Below are positions 47,127 to 58,312 of a stretch of DNA of 64,000 nt, piece after piece (position 1 is the first letter of the stretch; every line of letters starts with the position of its first letter). The position numbers and the translations under genes were made by a program. Source of the DNA: Rhododendron vialii (taxonomy: Eukaryota > Streptophyta > Magnoliopsida > Ericales > Ericaceae); NCBI RefSeq assembly GCF_030253575.1, contig NC_080569.1, positions 21,377,001 through 21,441,000 of the forward strand. The letters are read 5' to 3'. The notes beneath the pieces were generated by a model, which did no database searches, was not told where the DNA came from, and saw only the letters and a program-made list of their open reading frames with translations.

Positions 47127-49446
47127 CATTACACGCGCATGCTCATTAATTAATTGTTTCTTTTTTCACAAAAAAACAATCATGGATTAGGTACTACTCC
47201 TATAATAATCATGGATTAGGAGTCCTATTGTACTATATTTAGTAAAACTAAAGTGAAAACCTACTAAGATCTCGTTGGGCTAAATAAGTCAATTGACTTA
47301 ATTTTTTATTTTTATTTAAATTTTTTTGTATTTGTTAATTTTTTGTCAATTTTTTAAAAATTATTGCATCATTATGATAAGAGAAATCTAAAAGGTAAAA
47401 AATTATTATCAAAATTCAATTTTTTTTTAAATAAAAATAAAAAAAATTGATTTATTGACTTATAATTGAATTGAGTTGAGTAAGCGTTAGGCTTGAGTTG
47501 AGTAAGCGTTAGGCGTGGTTGAGGCTGGATCTTTACGGCTTCAAGTTTGAGCTGCTTTCACACGTAACTGTCAAGTGTCTCGTGCCTTGTCCTATACTCA
47601 AGAATAACGACTGTCAGGGCTGAAGGCTCTCTTTTTTACATTAGAAATTAGAACTTGCCAAAAAGGGTATCTTCCTTTATCCTTCTTCTCACACGCTTAT
47701 GAAGGCTAATGACCGAAATGCTCTTCAAAAGAAATAAGGATCAACAACCACTTTTGTTGACTTGAAGTCGCCCTTTTATGGGTAATTTGTTGGCTTTAAG
47801 AAATTAAATGAATTAATTTTTTCTGTTGTTGACCACCTTGCCGACCAAGCGCGTTGCAAATATTCATGTTGTTCCCGTGACATATAGCACTTTGAATTTG
47901 TCTGTTCCTGAAGGCATGACACAACGCATTCTTTATAATATAGCTCTATGATTATTTGTCCCCGATTTAGATGTTTATGTTTTGCAGGTGTTTTGGAAAA
48001 ATCTATATTTGAGTATCTAGCCTACAGTTCAATGTTCAGCGTCTCGACAACAATGAACCGAGTTCTGAATCTTTAATAGAGACGAATCTCCCCATTTCTA
48101 GCCTCTTATGCTTCCAACCAACTCTATTGCTTTGAACCTTTTTCTTTCATTTTTTTCGATCAAGGCATTAGACCTCCAATTGACTTGGGAAACATTTTCC
48201 ATCTTTCATGTATATAATATGCAATCGTATCATTTTTTGTGCTTTTGAAGAGTAACGTGAATCCATCTCAACACAACTCATATACGTATTTTTTTTTCTT
48301 TTTATCAACGGGAAACTTATTTTTATTCATGAAAATTTCAACAACATTTAGAAAAGAATGAGTTAGAAAAGTCTCATGGATATTCATATATTTCCCCGAA
48401 ATTGTAGCCATGTGTTCCAACAGATAGAGAGTTAGAGAATTTAGGCACAAATCTCATGGACAACACCGTCACAGAGAGGGATTGAGAGAGGGAGATAGAG
48501 AATTCGGCACAAATCTCACAAATAACACTGCCGCAAAAGCTGTGCACTCCCCTGAATAAATCAAGAAGGTAAATCAACGTAGAGAGATGCCGTGAAACTT
48601 GCTTGCTTCTAACGTAGAGTCTGGAAAAAAAATGGTTATGATATATATAACATTTTCATAAGAGTTGTCAACCCTCTTTAATTGAACAATAAATACTTAG
48701 GGTGAAAAAGTTTTCCCCACCATCAATTGAGTGCCTTTGAAGCTAAAAAGAAAATGAAACAAAACACAAAATTAGACAAACAGTGAGATAAATATAGAGA
48801 ACATGAGATTCAATGAATAAGTCAAAAATGCTATAAATACAAAGTAGTTACTGTTCATTCAGAGTGGTGGTCTGCGGCTTCAATGTGGAGGAGCCAATGC
48901 TATGGTCAAATCGAGAACCACACGAGATAGAGAGAGGAATGCTCTAAGTACTTAAATACTAAATATTTTGGTTAAATCGATGCCCAAATCATATATACTA
49001 AGGTCAGATCGAAATTTTCTTATTACGTACTCTATAATATAGATGCCCAAATCATGGAATCAATTATGACATTTCTTTGGTCAATAAAATTTGAATTTAC
49101 TTATTTAGGTAGTCATATAGGATAGGTAGGATATACTTGTACAATTAATGCTGAGAAAAGGGAACAAAAGTAAATCAAAATAAATTGGAAAAGGAAGGGG
49201 ATATGTTTAGTTAGGGGAAATGTGTAAAATTTAAAAGGAAATCCTCTTTAATGCTAGCAATAGGTCAACATATAATTTGAAAGTTTGGAAAACGTTTACA
49301 TTAGTGTAGGTTTATACATTAGGAAATATTCATTTGATCGGATGACTACAAAGTTAATAGGAAGTACAATCGAACGGTTGTAAAATGTGCTATATTTGTA
49401 TGCATAGATATTTTCATGGAAAACTGTTCTGTTTTATAATATAGAT
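47127..49446. other. Intergenic with AT-rich fold-back and LINE tail
   Basis: 47275-47470 is a fold-back AT-rich stretch (AGTCAATTGACTTAATTTTT and its inverted partner). About 48285-48560 on the minus strand ends AATAAAAATAAGTTTCCCG and an A-rich tail, a LINE 3' fragment that also has an internal doublet of GGCACAAATCTCA. Nothing coding is supported. Confidence 0.45.
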
Positions 49447-49455
49447 ATAAAGATT

Positions 49456-50592
49456 GGAAAAATGAGATGAGTAGTTTTTACCACGTCTTTACCTCAAGTC
49501 ATTGCAAAAAAATGAGATGATCAATGTTGTGAAAGGTGGTAGTGGAGTGGAGAATTGGAATCTGCTATTCCGAAGAATTTGGTATGATTGGGAAATTCAA
49601 CAACTGGAGGATTTACAAAAAAGACTTCATGCTGTGACTTTGGATCTTTCTTAACGTGATTTGTTGAAGTGGAGGTGGGCCTCTGATGGTTGTTTCTCGG
49701 TGAAATCAATGTACAACAAATGGGAACAGTCTGGAAATGTAAGAAATCTGGTATTTTTGGAAACAATCTGAAAAAATCTCAGCCCTCCTAAGGTGGAGAT
49801 TTTTGTGTGGATAGCCCTTCAGGATAGAGTGGCTACTAGATCTGTGCTTCAAAGTAGAAACTTGATCCTTGAAGGCAATTCAGCACTTTGCCCGTTGTGC
49901 TCTATGCATTTGGAGACACCCCAACACCTTTTTCTACATTGTAAATTCTCATGGGATGTTTGCTCTTTGATCCTGAATTGGTGGCATGTGAGATGGGTGT
50001 GTCCTCAATCTTTGGAACCTCTTTTTACTTGGTGGTTCGATAATAGATTTAGAAATTTGGAGAATCATTTGTGGGTAACGACATTCTTTGCTACAATTTG
50101 GTCATTGTGGTTGGCGAAAAATGACTACGTGTTCAATAATGCTTCAACAGGAGTAGGGCAAATGGATGAGGTGATCAAAACCAGAGTCGTGATGTGGATT
50201 AAGGTGAAGTTTGATATCAAGGTATACATTGTGGAGGGTTTTAAAGGTTTCCTTGATGAAGTTAGAAAGGTGAAATTATAATATGTGTTTGAAGTGTGTC
50301 AGGTGATCTGTCCATCTGTCTGTTGGATGCTTACTTTTAGTGTTTCTCCCCTTTTTTCTTCTTTGTCTAACCTCATAAGTGTCGTGTACTTTCGATGTTC
50401 CCCCTAGATGTAACCTTTCGAGATTTATAAAAGTTTCTTTTGCCGAAAAAAAGATTGGAAAAATGGCGGTCAATGACGTGTTTTGTTAATTAATTAATAT
50501 CCGTTAAATATATTTTCAGCATTAACAAATATTCCCAACATGTATTTAGCAGGTATTAATTATCAAAACATGTCATGAGCCGTTATTTTCCC
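49456..50592. mobile_element. MULE-type MITE split by a LINE insertion
   Basis: The element's 9-bp target duplication ATAAAGATT is at 49447-49455 and 50593-50601. Its left end (GGAAAAATG) is at 49456-49464 and the remainder continues at 50466-50592 after the LINE. Without the LINE it is about 136 bases. It is related to 55206-55338, sharing CAATGACGTGTTTTG, ATATCCGT, TTTTCAGCATTAA and inverted AAAACACGTC-type arms. Confidence 0.85.
49465..50449 (+). mobile_element. 5'-truncated L1-type LINE with zf-RVT domain
   Basis: Flanked by a 16-bp duplication (AAAGATTGGAAAAATG) at 49449-49464 and 50450-50465. The 3' end carries TTTATAAAAGTTTCTTTTGC then A residues. An open frame at 49793-50281 encodes the reverse-transcriptase zinc-binding region: IFVWIALQDRVATRSVL, ALCPLCSMHLETPQHLFLHC (Cys/His ligands) and TIWSLWLAKNDYVFNN. 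The polymerase domain is absent. The left end has a short doublet of AAATGAGATGA, so the 5' junction is complex. It inserted into an existing MITE. Confidence 0.85.
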
Positions 50593-51656
50593 ATAAAGAT
50601 TTTACATAGAAAAAATTTATGAGGACCCACAAATCACCTTTTCCTCCTTCCTTTAATGCGCTTATGGAACAGATGACTGGCCTGATTTAGAGGTGTAAAA
50701 TGGGTCGGGTCGGCACGGGCACGGCACGTTTGAAGGCGGCACGGCACGGGCACGGGCACGGATTAATCCTGGCACGGCACGGGAACGACACGGTCTTAGC
50801 GGGCACGAGGCACGGCACGGGCACGAAAGTGAGTGGGAACGACACGGGCACGGCACGAAAGTTGGCCTGGCACGGCACGGCACGACACGGTCTTAGATGG
50901 GCACGGCACAGGCACGGCACAGAAGTGGGATGGGGCACGAATTACGACACGGCACGACACGGTTCTAGCCAGACACGGCACGGCACGACATAGGCACACG
51001 GCACGGTACGGGCACGGAAGTGAGGGGGAACAACACGGGCACGGCACGGAAGTTGGCTTGGCACGGGACGGCACGACACGGTCTTAGACGGGCACGGCAC
51101 GGAAGTGGGATGGGGCACGAGTCACGACACAGTTCTAGTTAGGCACGGCACGGCACGGCACGGATACGACACGAGGTATGGAAAAACCAAAAAAATATAT
51201 ATGCTATTAAATAAACAAGGGATTTCATATTATAGTTTACTTTATTTCTATGTATTTTTTGATAGTCCAATAATTTATTAATCTTTTCCTTTTATTTAAG
51301 TAAAATAAGCTTTTAAAATATTTTATATGATCAAGATATTATCATGTTTGAATTTTGTTTTGAATCAAAATTCAAACATGATAATATACCAATTACTACA
51401 CATATATTGATATATATAATGCGTATTATCTTATAAAGATTTTTAAATATATATATATATAGAAAATAAATAAGAAAAAATAATAATTTAAAAAAAATTG
51501 GTTTTTAAAAAAATAATCTCTATGGGGTTCGAACCCAAGTTCTTGGGGACTTGACACACATCTCAAACCACCAAAACCAACAATCTATTAGTGTTTATTA
51601 TTAGAACAAGTAATATATATTATATAATTCTATTTTATAAAAACGGGCCTCTTATA

Positions 51657-52454
51657 CGCTAGCCACACGATTGCAACACAAGTATGTCGATCCATACCGT
51701 TCATTTCATTGTTCTTGGTGTTTTAATCACTTTAGCAAATTTTCGGGTCTATCAGGTTTTGGAAGCCCTCTCATCAAGACGTAAATTTATTAATAGAATT
51801 TTTTTTGTTCTGTGCGATCAAATATATAACGATAACCAATTTACTTCATTTTTTGCATGAATGATATAATCACTCCCACAGAAAAGGTAGACGGTTCCAA
51901 TTTTCAAAAAACAACTCGAGTGGCCCTAAAGTGGTGCATTATAGGACTTTAATGTTTTTGGAAGTACCGAATGTGTTCTGATCACGTGGTTTCCGACATC
52001 TGATTATCACCTATTTTGGGGAGAATGATAAATTTAATAAGATCTTAAATCGTAACGGTTTAGATCGAATATTCGAAAACATGAGTCTGTAGCTACCTTT
52101 CAAATCTATACATCTAACTTATCTAGTTCTAAACTATTGTATTCCGCTATAGTCCAATGTATACTAGTCACACGATTGCAATACAAGTATGACGATCCAT
52201 ACTGTTAATTTCATTGTTCTTGGTGTTTTAATCACTTTTGCAATTTTTCGGGTCTATCGGGTTTTGAAAGCCTTCTCATCGGGACGTAGATTATTAATAG
52301 AATTTTTTTTGTTATGTGCGATCAAGTATATAACGGTAACCAATTTATTTTATTTTTTGCACGAATAATATAATCACTCCCACATAAAAGGTAGACGGTT
52401 TCGATTTTCAAAAAACTACTCGGGCGACTCTCAAGTGGTGCATTATAGGATTTT
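51657..52454. repeat. Direct repeat pair of ~293 bp inside the hAT element
   Basis: 51657-51950 and 52161-52454 align along their length, for example CACACGATTGCAA, TTCTTGGTGTTTTAATCACT and AGTGGTGCATTATAGGA, with roughly one difference per ten bases. The 210 bases between are unrelated. The ends do not look like LTRs. Confidence 0.8.
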
Positions 52455-52499
52455 ACGAGAATTTTTCTTTATTAAGTGCATATGGATTATGGTGCGACT

Positions 52500-54290
52500 G
52501 TTGCACATGATCACACGCTCGTATAAATTGAAAGAGACGAGAGGCGCAAGCCCTAGCAGCCCACTCACTCCTCTCGGTATCTCTCACTCTCATCTCAACG
52601 ACTCAACGCCTCTCTCTGAGTCTCTGACTCTCTCAACGTCTCTCTCTCTCACTCTCAGCGTCTCTCTCGCTCAAGTTGGGCCACTCAAAACCCCATTTTC
52701 CTTCAGCTTTGCATCATTCATCATCTCTTGCAGTACTACCAGGTAACCATTTCGAACAATTTTTTGCATAATTACAAGAGGTTTATCTTTTTCGCATCTC
52801 TCCATATCATCTTCTCCAATACGTTTGGTTGCTTACCCACTGTCCATGGCCAAAAAATTAGTGGATACAAGGAAGGAAAGGCAGCTGGAATGGCTTCTTT
52901 GCAACACACAAGTATCAATACCACAGTTTTATGCAAAAAAGGGGCGATTTCCGTAATGGGTGTTTCGGCTCTTCTGTCGTCACTATCGAGGTTCAGAACC
53001 ATTGTGGGTTTCCGTTGTCACTACCGAGGTTCAGAACCATTGTGGGTTTTGCGAGAGGTAAAGTTGATAGTTCTTAGTGGAGATTTATATACATCATGAA
53101 TTGGAATTTGGTTTCGTTCTAGTTAGGGCTGATAAAAAACCCACGCTGCTTGAGTTCGAGTTGGTGCTTGTTCCTTAAAAGCTCGTTCAAGATCAGTTTG
53201 GTACATAGATAAAGCAAGCTTGAACATTTTTCTAAAGCTCATTTAAGCTTTCATAGCAAGCTCAAAAAAGCTACTACTCGGCTCCTTTGGCTTGTGATGT
53301 ATAAAAATTTCCGAGATACTCGAGATCATCTATGGCTCGATAAAGCTTGTTCAAGATCGGCTCATCGCATAAACAAGCTTAAAATTGAACATGTTTTGAA
53401 GCTCGTTAAGTTTCAAATCAAACTCGAACAATTAACTGTTCGATCCATTTATGACCCCCAATCCCAACGAAATGATGTGTATATCTAAATCTGCTCGTTG
53501 GGATCTATTCTGTAAATATTCTCTGTGGGATTGGGCACTTAGTGTATTTTTTTTGTTGTTTTATAATGTTGGAGTAATCTAAATTTGCTTATTGGGTACT
53601 GCATTTCAATTAAACACCCCGCAAGTTGTTTACTGCTTGCTCTTGTATCACTTTGCGCAACTCTGTTCTATGGCTCAATTTATGCAATGCACAGTGGCAA
53701 TCAGTATCCAAACGTTATCAGACTTGATTCAGAATTGCCATTGATCTGTGCTCCTCAAAGCCGGTAAGATGGGATCTGTACTACTCGTACCAAAGCCGGT
53801 AAGATGGGACAAAGCCCTTCTCTTCTGTATGTTTCTTTTTTTCCTTCTTTTTTTTTAACCGAATTGTTGGTTTGATCTGGTTTAACAGTTGGGTTTTTTG
53901 TGTGGGTGTGATTGCAATACTCGGTGAATGAAGCGGTTGCGGGTTGAAACAAGTATGTTGCGGTTGTTGGGTGCGTTTGGGCACCAAGTCTTTGATGTTA
54001 TTCCTCAAAGAAATTGATACTGAATTTTTTTTTTTTTCATTTTTCCCGTTGTGGTTTCATGTCTAATGCATAGCTTTCAATCTTTTATTTTGATTGCCGG
54101 GGAGGAAACATCATATGAAAGAGATAGAATAGTTCTACGAGCTCATTCACTGGCTTGTAAGGAAAGCCATGTATTTGGGTTCTTCCAAGATGGGACCATG
54201 TCATCCATGTTAGTTGCAGCCACGAGAATTAGGAACTTTTCACTTTCAGTACAACTATTTAATGGTGCTTATCTGAATGACACATGACAA
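52500..54290 (+). pseudogene. Unidentified gene-like sequence within the hAT element
   Basis: A TATA-like box (about 52523-52530), a leader with repeated CTCTCTGAGTCTCT-type text, a good donor (CAG/GTAACC, about 52740-52743) and two later exon-like frames. One frame reads LFYGSIYAMHSGNQYPNVIR and ends at a donor CCG/GTAAGA near 53762; the other reads AGEETSYERDRIVLRAHSLA and then HVFGFFQDGTMSSMLVAATR. I do not recognise the protein. They could be pieces of one captured host gene or chance frames. Confidence 0.3.
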
Positions 54291-55205
54291 AATCATTTTA
54301 GGTGAAAACAGGATAGGATATTTAAGCAGGACTCCTGGCGTTGAGTGATTGAAATTGTCTGGTACTTTAAAATGTTTTACGCGATTGTTATTTGCTCCGT
54401 ATGTTCCTCTTCATGAGAAGCTATGCTATGGACTTGAATTCTTGGGGGTGAGCGGTTGTTTAGAGTGGGGAATTATCCCAGAGGGTCTTGCTAAAATCGA
54501 TGGCAACACGGCCCGGCACGATTTAAAAAGGCACGGCACGACACACGATTAAGTAAACGGGCCGGCATGGCACGATTCAAAAAAGGCACGGCACGACACG
54601 ACAAAAAAGGGCACATCATGATTAATTAATCGGACACGGCACGACACGACACGACCCGATTTAAAAAAACATGGCCCGACACGGCACGACCCGACAAAAA
54701 GGGGCACGGCACAGCACGACCCGACAAAAAAGACACGACACGACACGACCCGACAAAAAAAGGCACGGCGTGATGCGGCACGATTAATTAATCGGGCACG
54801 GCATGACACGACACGATTTAAAAAAAGCATGGCCCGACATGGCCCGACAAAGCAAAATAGCCCACTACAGCACGGCACGGGCGCGGCACGGCACGGCACG
54901 ACATGGCACGATGAAGTAAATGGGCACGACACGGCACGACACGAAGCACGGTTGGCACGGAAGTAGAATGGCACGGCACGGCACGGCAGGCACGTTTGAC
55001 ACCCCTAGCCTGATTGGAAAGCTTTTCTACAAAATGGCCTAAATGCCCTCCGAAAAGAGGCAATCAACTAAAAGCTCTCTTTTTTGACCGTGCATCCCCA
55101 GGCTTTAAGAATTTTATTCTTTACCCCTCATTCCGCTATATCCATTTGGACGTCTTCCTTTTCGGGCCGAATAAATCTAAAGATATGTCAAGACCTGAAA
55201 AACTA

Positions 55206-55338
55206 ATGGGAAAAAGATGGCCAATGACGTGTTTTGAAAATTAATATCCGTCAATAACATTTTCAGCATTAATAAATGTTCTTAGTATATTCTTGACGGA
55301 TATTAACTATCAAAACACGTCCTGAACCGTCACTTTCC
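55206..55338. mobile_element. MULE-type MITE, ~133 bp
   Basis: The 9-bp duplication AAAACTAAT flanks it exactly. The ends are GGGAAAAAGATGGCCAATG and, inverted, GGGAAAGTGACGGTTCAGG; both arms then share GACGTGTTTT. It is the same family as the split element at 49456-50592. Confidence 0.85.
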
Positions 55339-56110
55339 CAAAACTAATTAGGACTTTAATTTTGATGAGATGAACATGGCCCATTAACTTCCAATTTCAA
55401 TTCGACCCCAATGTGGTACACCACAAATTCAATCAAGGCCCAAAATAACATTTTCAGCCATTAATTGATTGATAAATCCCTTTTTAAAATTTGGCCAAAT
55501 TTAGGTGTAAATTTCACAATGTAATTTTGCATCAGCAGTATGTCAACAAACGTAACTTAGTTCGTCGGTAAAATAGTTTAAAAATTGGAGAGTGTGACAC
55601 CTTTACCGACGAGCTTGTTGTGTAGACAAAAGTTGATCTATTACTATAACAATCATTCTACAACTACAAATACAAATACAAATATTTATATAAATTTACT
55701 CACATTCACATTGAGATCCACACACATCACATCTAGTATGTATGGAACCCACCAAAAGATGTGAATGTGTTTCTAAAATGTTTGTGTGCATTTGTGGTAA
55801 TGTAGTAATTGTTATTCTACAGTAATTCTTTAACAGCCACGTAGCTGCCATGTAATCCTTGAATGCCAACCACATCTTCACATTATTGGTTTTCAATTCA
55901 TGTAAAAACACTAAAGATAGATCTTGTATGATAACCTAAATTCAGCTCTTAAAATTGAATCAATTAAGTAATAAGTGATTCAGTAGGTTTGATAACGATA
56001 TTATACACTGATTAACAAATTAAGTGCTACTTAAAATATAGACTAAAAAATTGAAAAAAATTAAATAGATTTGAGCTACTTAATTTTGGCTGAATTCTTG
56101 TGTACTTAGA
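55339..56110. other. Intergenic, no gene seen
   Basis: AT-rich single-copy-looking sequence with a short run of CAAATA near 55670. Nothing coding or repetitive is supported. Confidence 0.5.
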
Positions 56111-56112
56111 TT

Positions 56113-56359
56113 TAATCACCACTACCACTCCCACCACCACTACCACTCCACCACCCGTACAAGAACTCCACCACCACCACCACCACTCCATCACCACCAT
56201 CCCTCCACCACCACCACCACTCCCCTATCACTCCATCACTACCACCACCATTACCACACTGCCACCACCACTGCCACATCGTCGCCGCCGCCGCCGCCAC
56301 CACCACAATGTTTCCATTGCACAACTATCATTCCACCGACACCACTCACTGTTACCATT
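56113..56359. repeat. CCA/CAC trinucleotide-rich low-complexity tract (left part)
   Basis: Imperfect CCACCACCACT repeats that continue at 57269-57415 on the far side of the CACTA element, so the tract was one block before insertion. An open frame through it would encode only Thr/His/Pro runs and is not a gene. Confidence 0.85.
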
Positions 56360-56362
56360 ACA

Positions 56363-57265
56363 CACTACAACAAATTACACTATTCCCGACTAACATTTTA
56401 GTCGCCAAATGTCCACTTTTTGGTCGGCAAAGGGTTTTCCCGACTAAATAATTTAGTCGGCAATTTAGTCTGGGAATGAGAGTCGGCAAATGTAATTGCC
56501 GACTAAATATGGTTTATTTTTTTTGTCCTTATTCAAATTTTTTCGTATTTGTTAGTTTTTCGTCAATCTTTTGGGGATTATTATATCGCCATGACGAGAA
56601 GAATCTAAAAAGTAAAAAATTATGATCAAAATCCAATTTTTTTGAATAAAGACAAAAAAATTTGCTTTCGATCGGGAAAAAAATTGAACGGCTTCGATCA
56701 GGAAAGTTTCATCGTGTGATCAATGTCGTTGCAACAAATATTTCCTTTCTTGAAATTTTGTTTAGAAGGAAGGAAAATTTGATATTCGCCGACCAAATGT
56801 AAATTTAGTCGGCAAATATTACTATTCCCTACTAAATTATTTTGTCGGAAATATTTTTCATTTATTAATTTTTTAAATTTTGGAAAAAATTGATATGTGC
56901 CGACTAAATCTAATTTTAGTCGGCAAAGATTGATATTCTCTACTAAATTATTTAGTCGGGAAATGTTTTTCATTTATTAATTTTTTTTAAATTTTGGAAA
57001 AAATTGATATTCGCCGACTAAATCTAATTTTAGTCCGAAAATATAACTATTCCCTACTAAATTATTTAGTTGGGAAATATTTTTCACTTATTGGGTTTTA
57101 AATTAGTGGGAAAATTGATATTCGCCGACCAAATTTATTTATTAGTCGGCAAATATTATTATTTCCTGACTAAAATTTATTTTAGTCAGCAATTGTTCAA
57201 TAATTGGCGACTAAAATTATTTTAGTAGGGAATTTTAGTCGGCAATTGTGTAATTTCTTGTAGTG
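56363..57265. mobile_element. Non-autonomous CACTA (En/Spm) element, 903 bp
   Basis: The ends are CACTACAACAAATTACAC and, inverted, CACTACAAGAAATTACAC, with the 3-bp duplication ACA at 56360-56362 and 57266-57268. More than ten copies of GCCGACTAAAT-like motifs in both orientations fill the subterminal zones, as expected for CACTA transposase-binding repeats. An AT-rich fold-back stretch at 56515-56665 relates to others in the window. No coding capacity is seen. Confidence 0.85.
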
Positions 57266-57415
57266 ACACCATCAGTCCACCGCCACTACCACCATTACAC
57301 CACCACCATTCACGGCCACCGTTACATAACTGTCACTCCACCACCACCATTACATTACTATCGCTAGCACTCCAACACCACCGCCACTTCATCACCACCA
57401 CCACAATCACCATTC

Positions 57416-58236
57416 CACCATTATTATATGTATATTGTGACCATTAGTAAATTAAGAGAGAATCGAAACTAAAATTAATTTATTATTTTTTAATTCAGTA
57501 CTTAATATGTTTACCAAACAGCTTTTCAACTTAAAAAATTCAGCATTCAGCTTTCAGTACTTAATTTTTCAGCATTTAGTTTTAGTTTTCAGTTTTATCA
57601 AACAGGCCCATAATACACTACATTGTTCCACTACATGACATACTTACATTTTATGTGATGCCCACTTCTGGTCCCACAAAAAATTAGAAATATATCCATA
57701 AATTTTAAAATATTATTTTATGGGGTCTTGTAAAAAAATCGGCTCCGATGAAAAATCAGTAAGTTTTATTTCTCGATCCATAGGGGCAAAATTGTTCAAT
57801 TGTGCAGTTTCAGCTTTATGAATCCATAAATATTACTTACCGATATTCGTTGTAGCTAATTTTCCTGAGGTAAAAGGTAAAAAGACTATCCCAAATAGCT
57901 TTTAGAGATGGTCGCTTACCAGTACATCCAACAATATATATAAATTTCATAAACTTTTAGCATTTTATACGGAGGACAATTGGACACAATTAATGAATCA
58001 TGATTTCCTCTGCAATCTGCAATTCTACAGCACCCAATGACAATTATGTAGAGCCCCATTCTATTTGCTACAGCCGCACAGCGTGTCAGAATAACTCAAG
58101 CCACTCTCGGGTCAACTCCAATTTTCATAAAGTCCCTAGCTAGTCCACTATTATTATTCCATAAAGTCCTGAATTGTTGGCGTCGTACGTTGCTGCTTAA
58201 TTAATTTTCACATTTTCTATGCCTGTATTTTATACT
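57416..58236. other. Intergenic, upstream region of wax-synthase gene 3
   Basis: AT-rich, with repeated CAGTACTTAAT and TTCAGCATT words at 57500-57600. A block near 58205-58230 (TTTTCACATTTTCTATGCC and following TGTATT) resembles the matching place upstream of gene 2, so the proximal promoter was duplicated with the gene. Confidence 0.5.
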
Positions 58237-58246
58237 TATATATAGT
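58237..58246 (+). promoter_or_regulatory. Probable TATA box of wax-synthase gene 3
   Basis: TTATATATAG, 61-70 bases before the ATG at 58307 and upstream of the GA-rich leader. Confidence 0.45.
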
Positions 58247-58271
58247 ATCTGTCAAGTGTGCATGGCAGTGT

Positions 58272-58306
<35 letters not shown>

Positions 58307-58312
<6 letters not shown>

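Larger units (their letters stand above)
50688..55007. mobile_element. Large hAT-type element, 4.3 kb, with gene-like interior
   Basis: Perfect 8-bp duplication GCCTGATT at 50680-50687 and 55008-55015. The ends are TAGAGGTGTAAAATGGG and, inverted, TAGGGGTGTCAAACGTG. Both subterminal zones (50700-51180 and 54500-55000) are packed with GGCACGGCACGACACGG-type repeats. The interior has a long direct repeat (51657-51950 and 52161-52454), a promoter-like stretch with TATAAAT near 52525, a CT-rich leader ending CTACCAG/GTAACC near 52742, and exon-like frames near 53600-53762 and 54060-54287. A gctcg-rich hAT MITE lies at 53124-53460. No transposase domain was recognised, so it may be a non-autonomous carrier of host sequence. 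Confidence 0.7.

Noticed and set aside
50662-51087. Several open frames rich in Cys-Arg-Ala-Val-Pro or Thr-Ala-Arg-His
   Set aside because: They are translations of the CACGGCACG subterminal repeats of the hAT element, on both strands, and lack any gene context; the same applies at 54549-55063.
51657-52454. Direct repeats as the LTRs of a retroelement
   Set aside because: No TG...CA ends, no primer-binding site, and only about 210 bases between them.
56100-56393. His/Thr/Pro-rich 97-codon frame
   Set aside because: Simple CCA/CAC repeat translation that runs into the CACTA element end.
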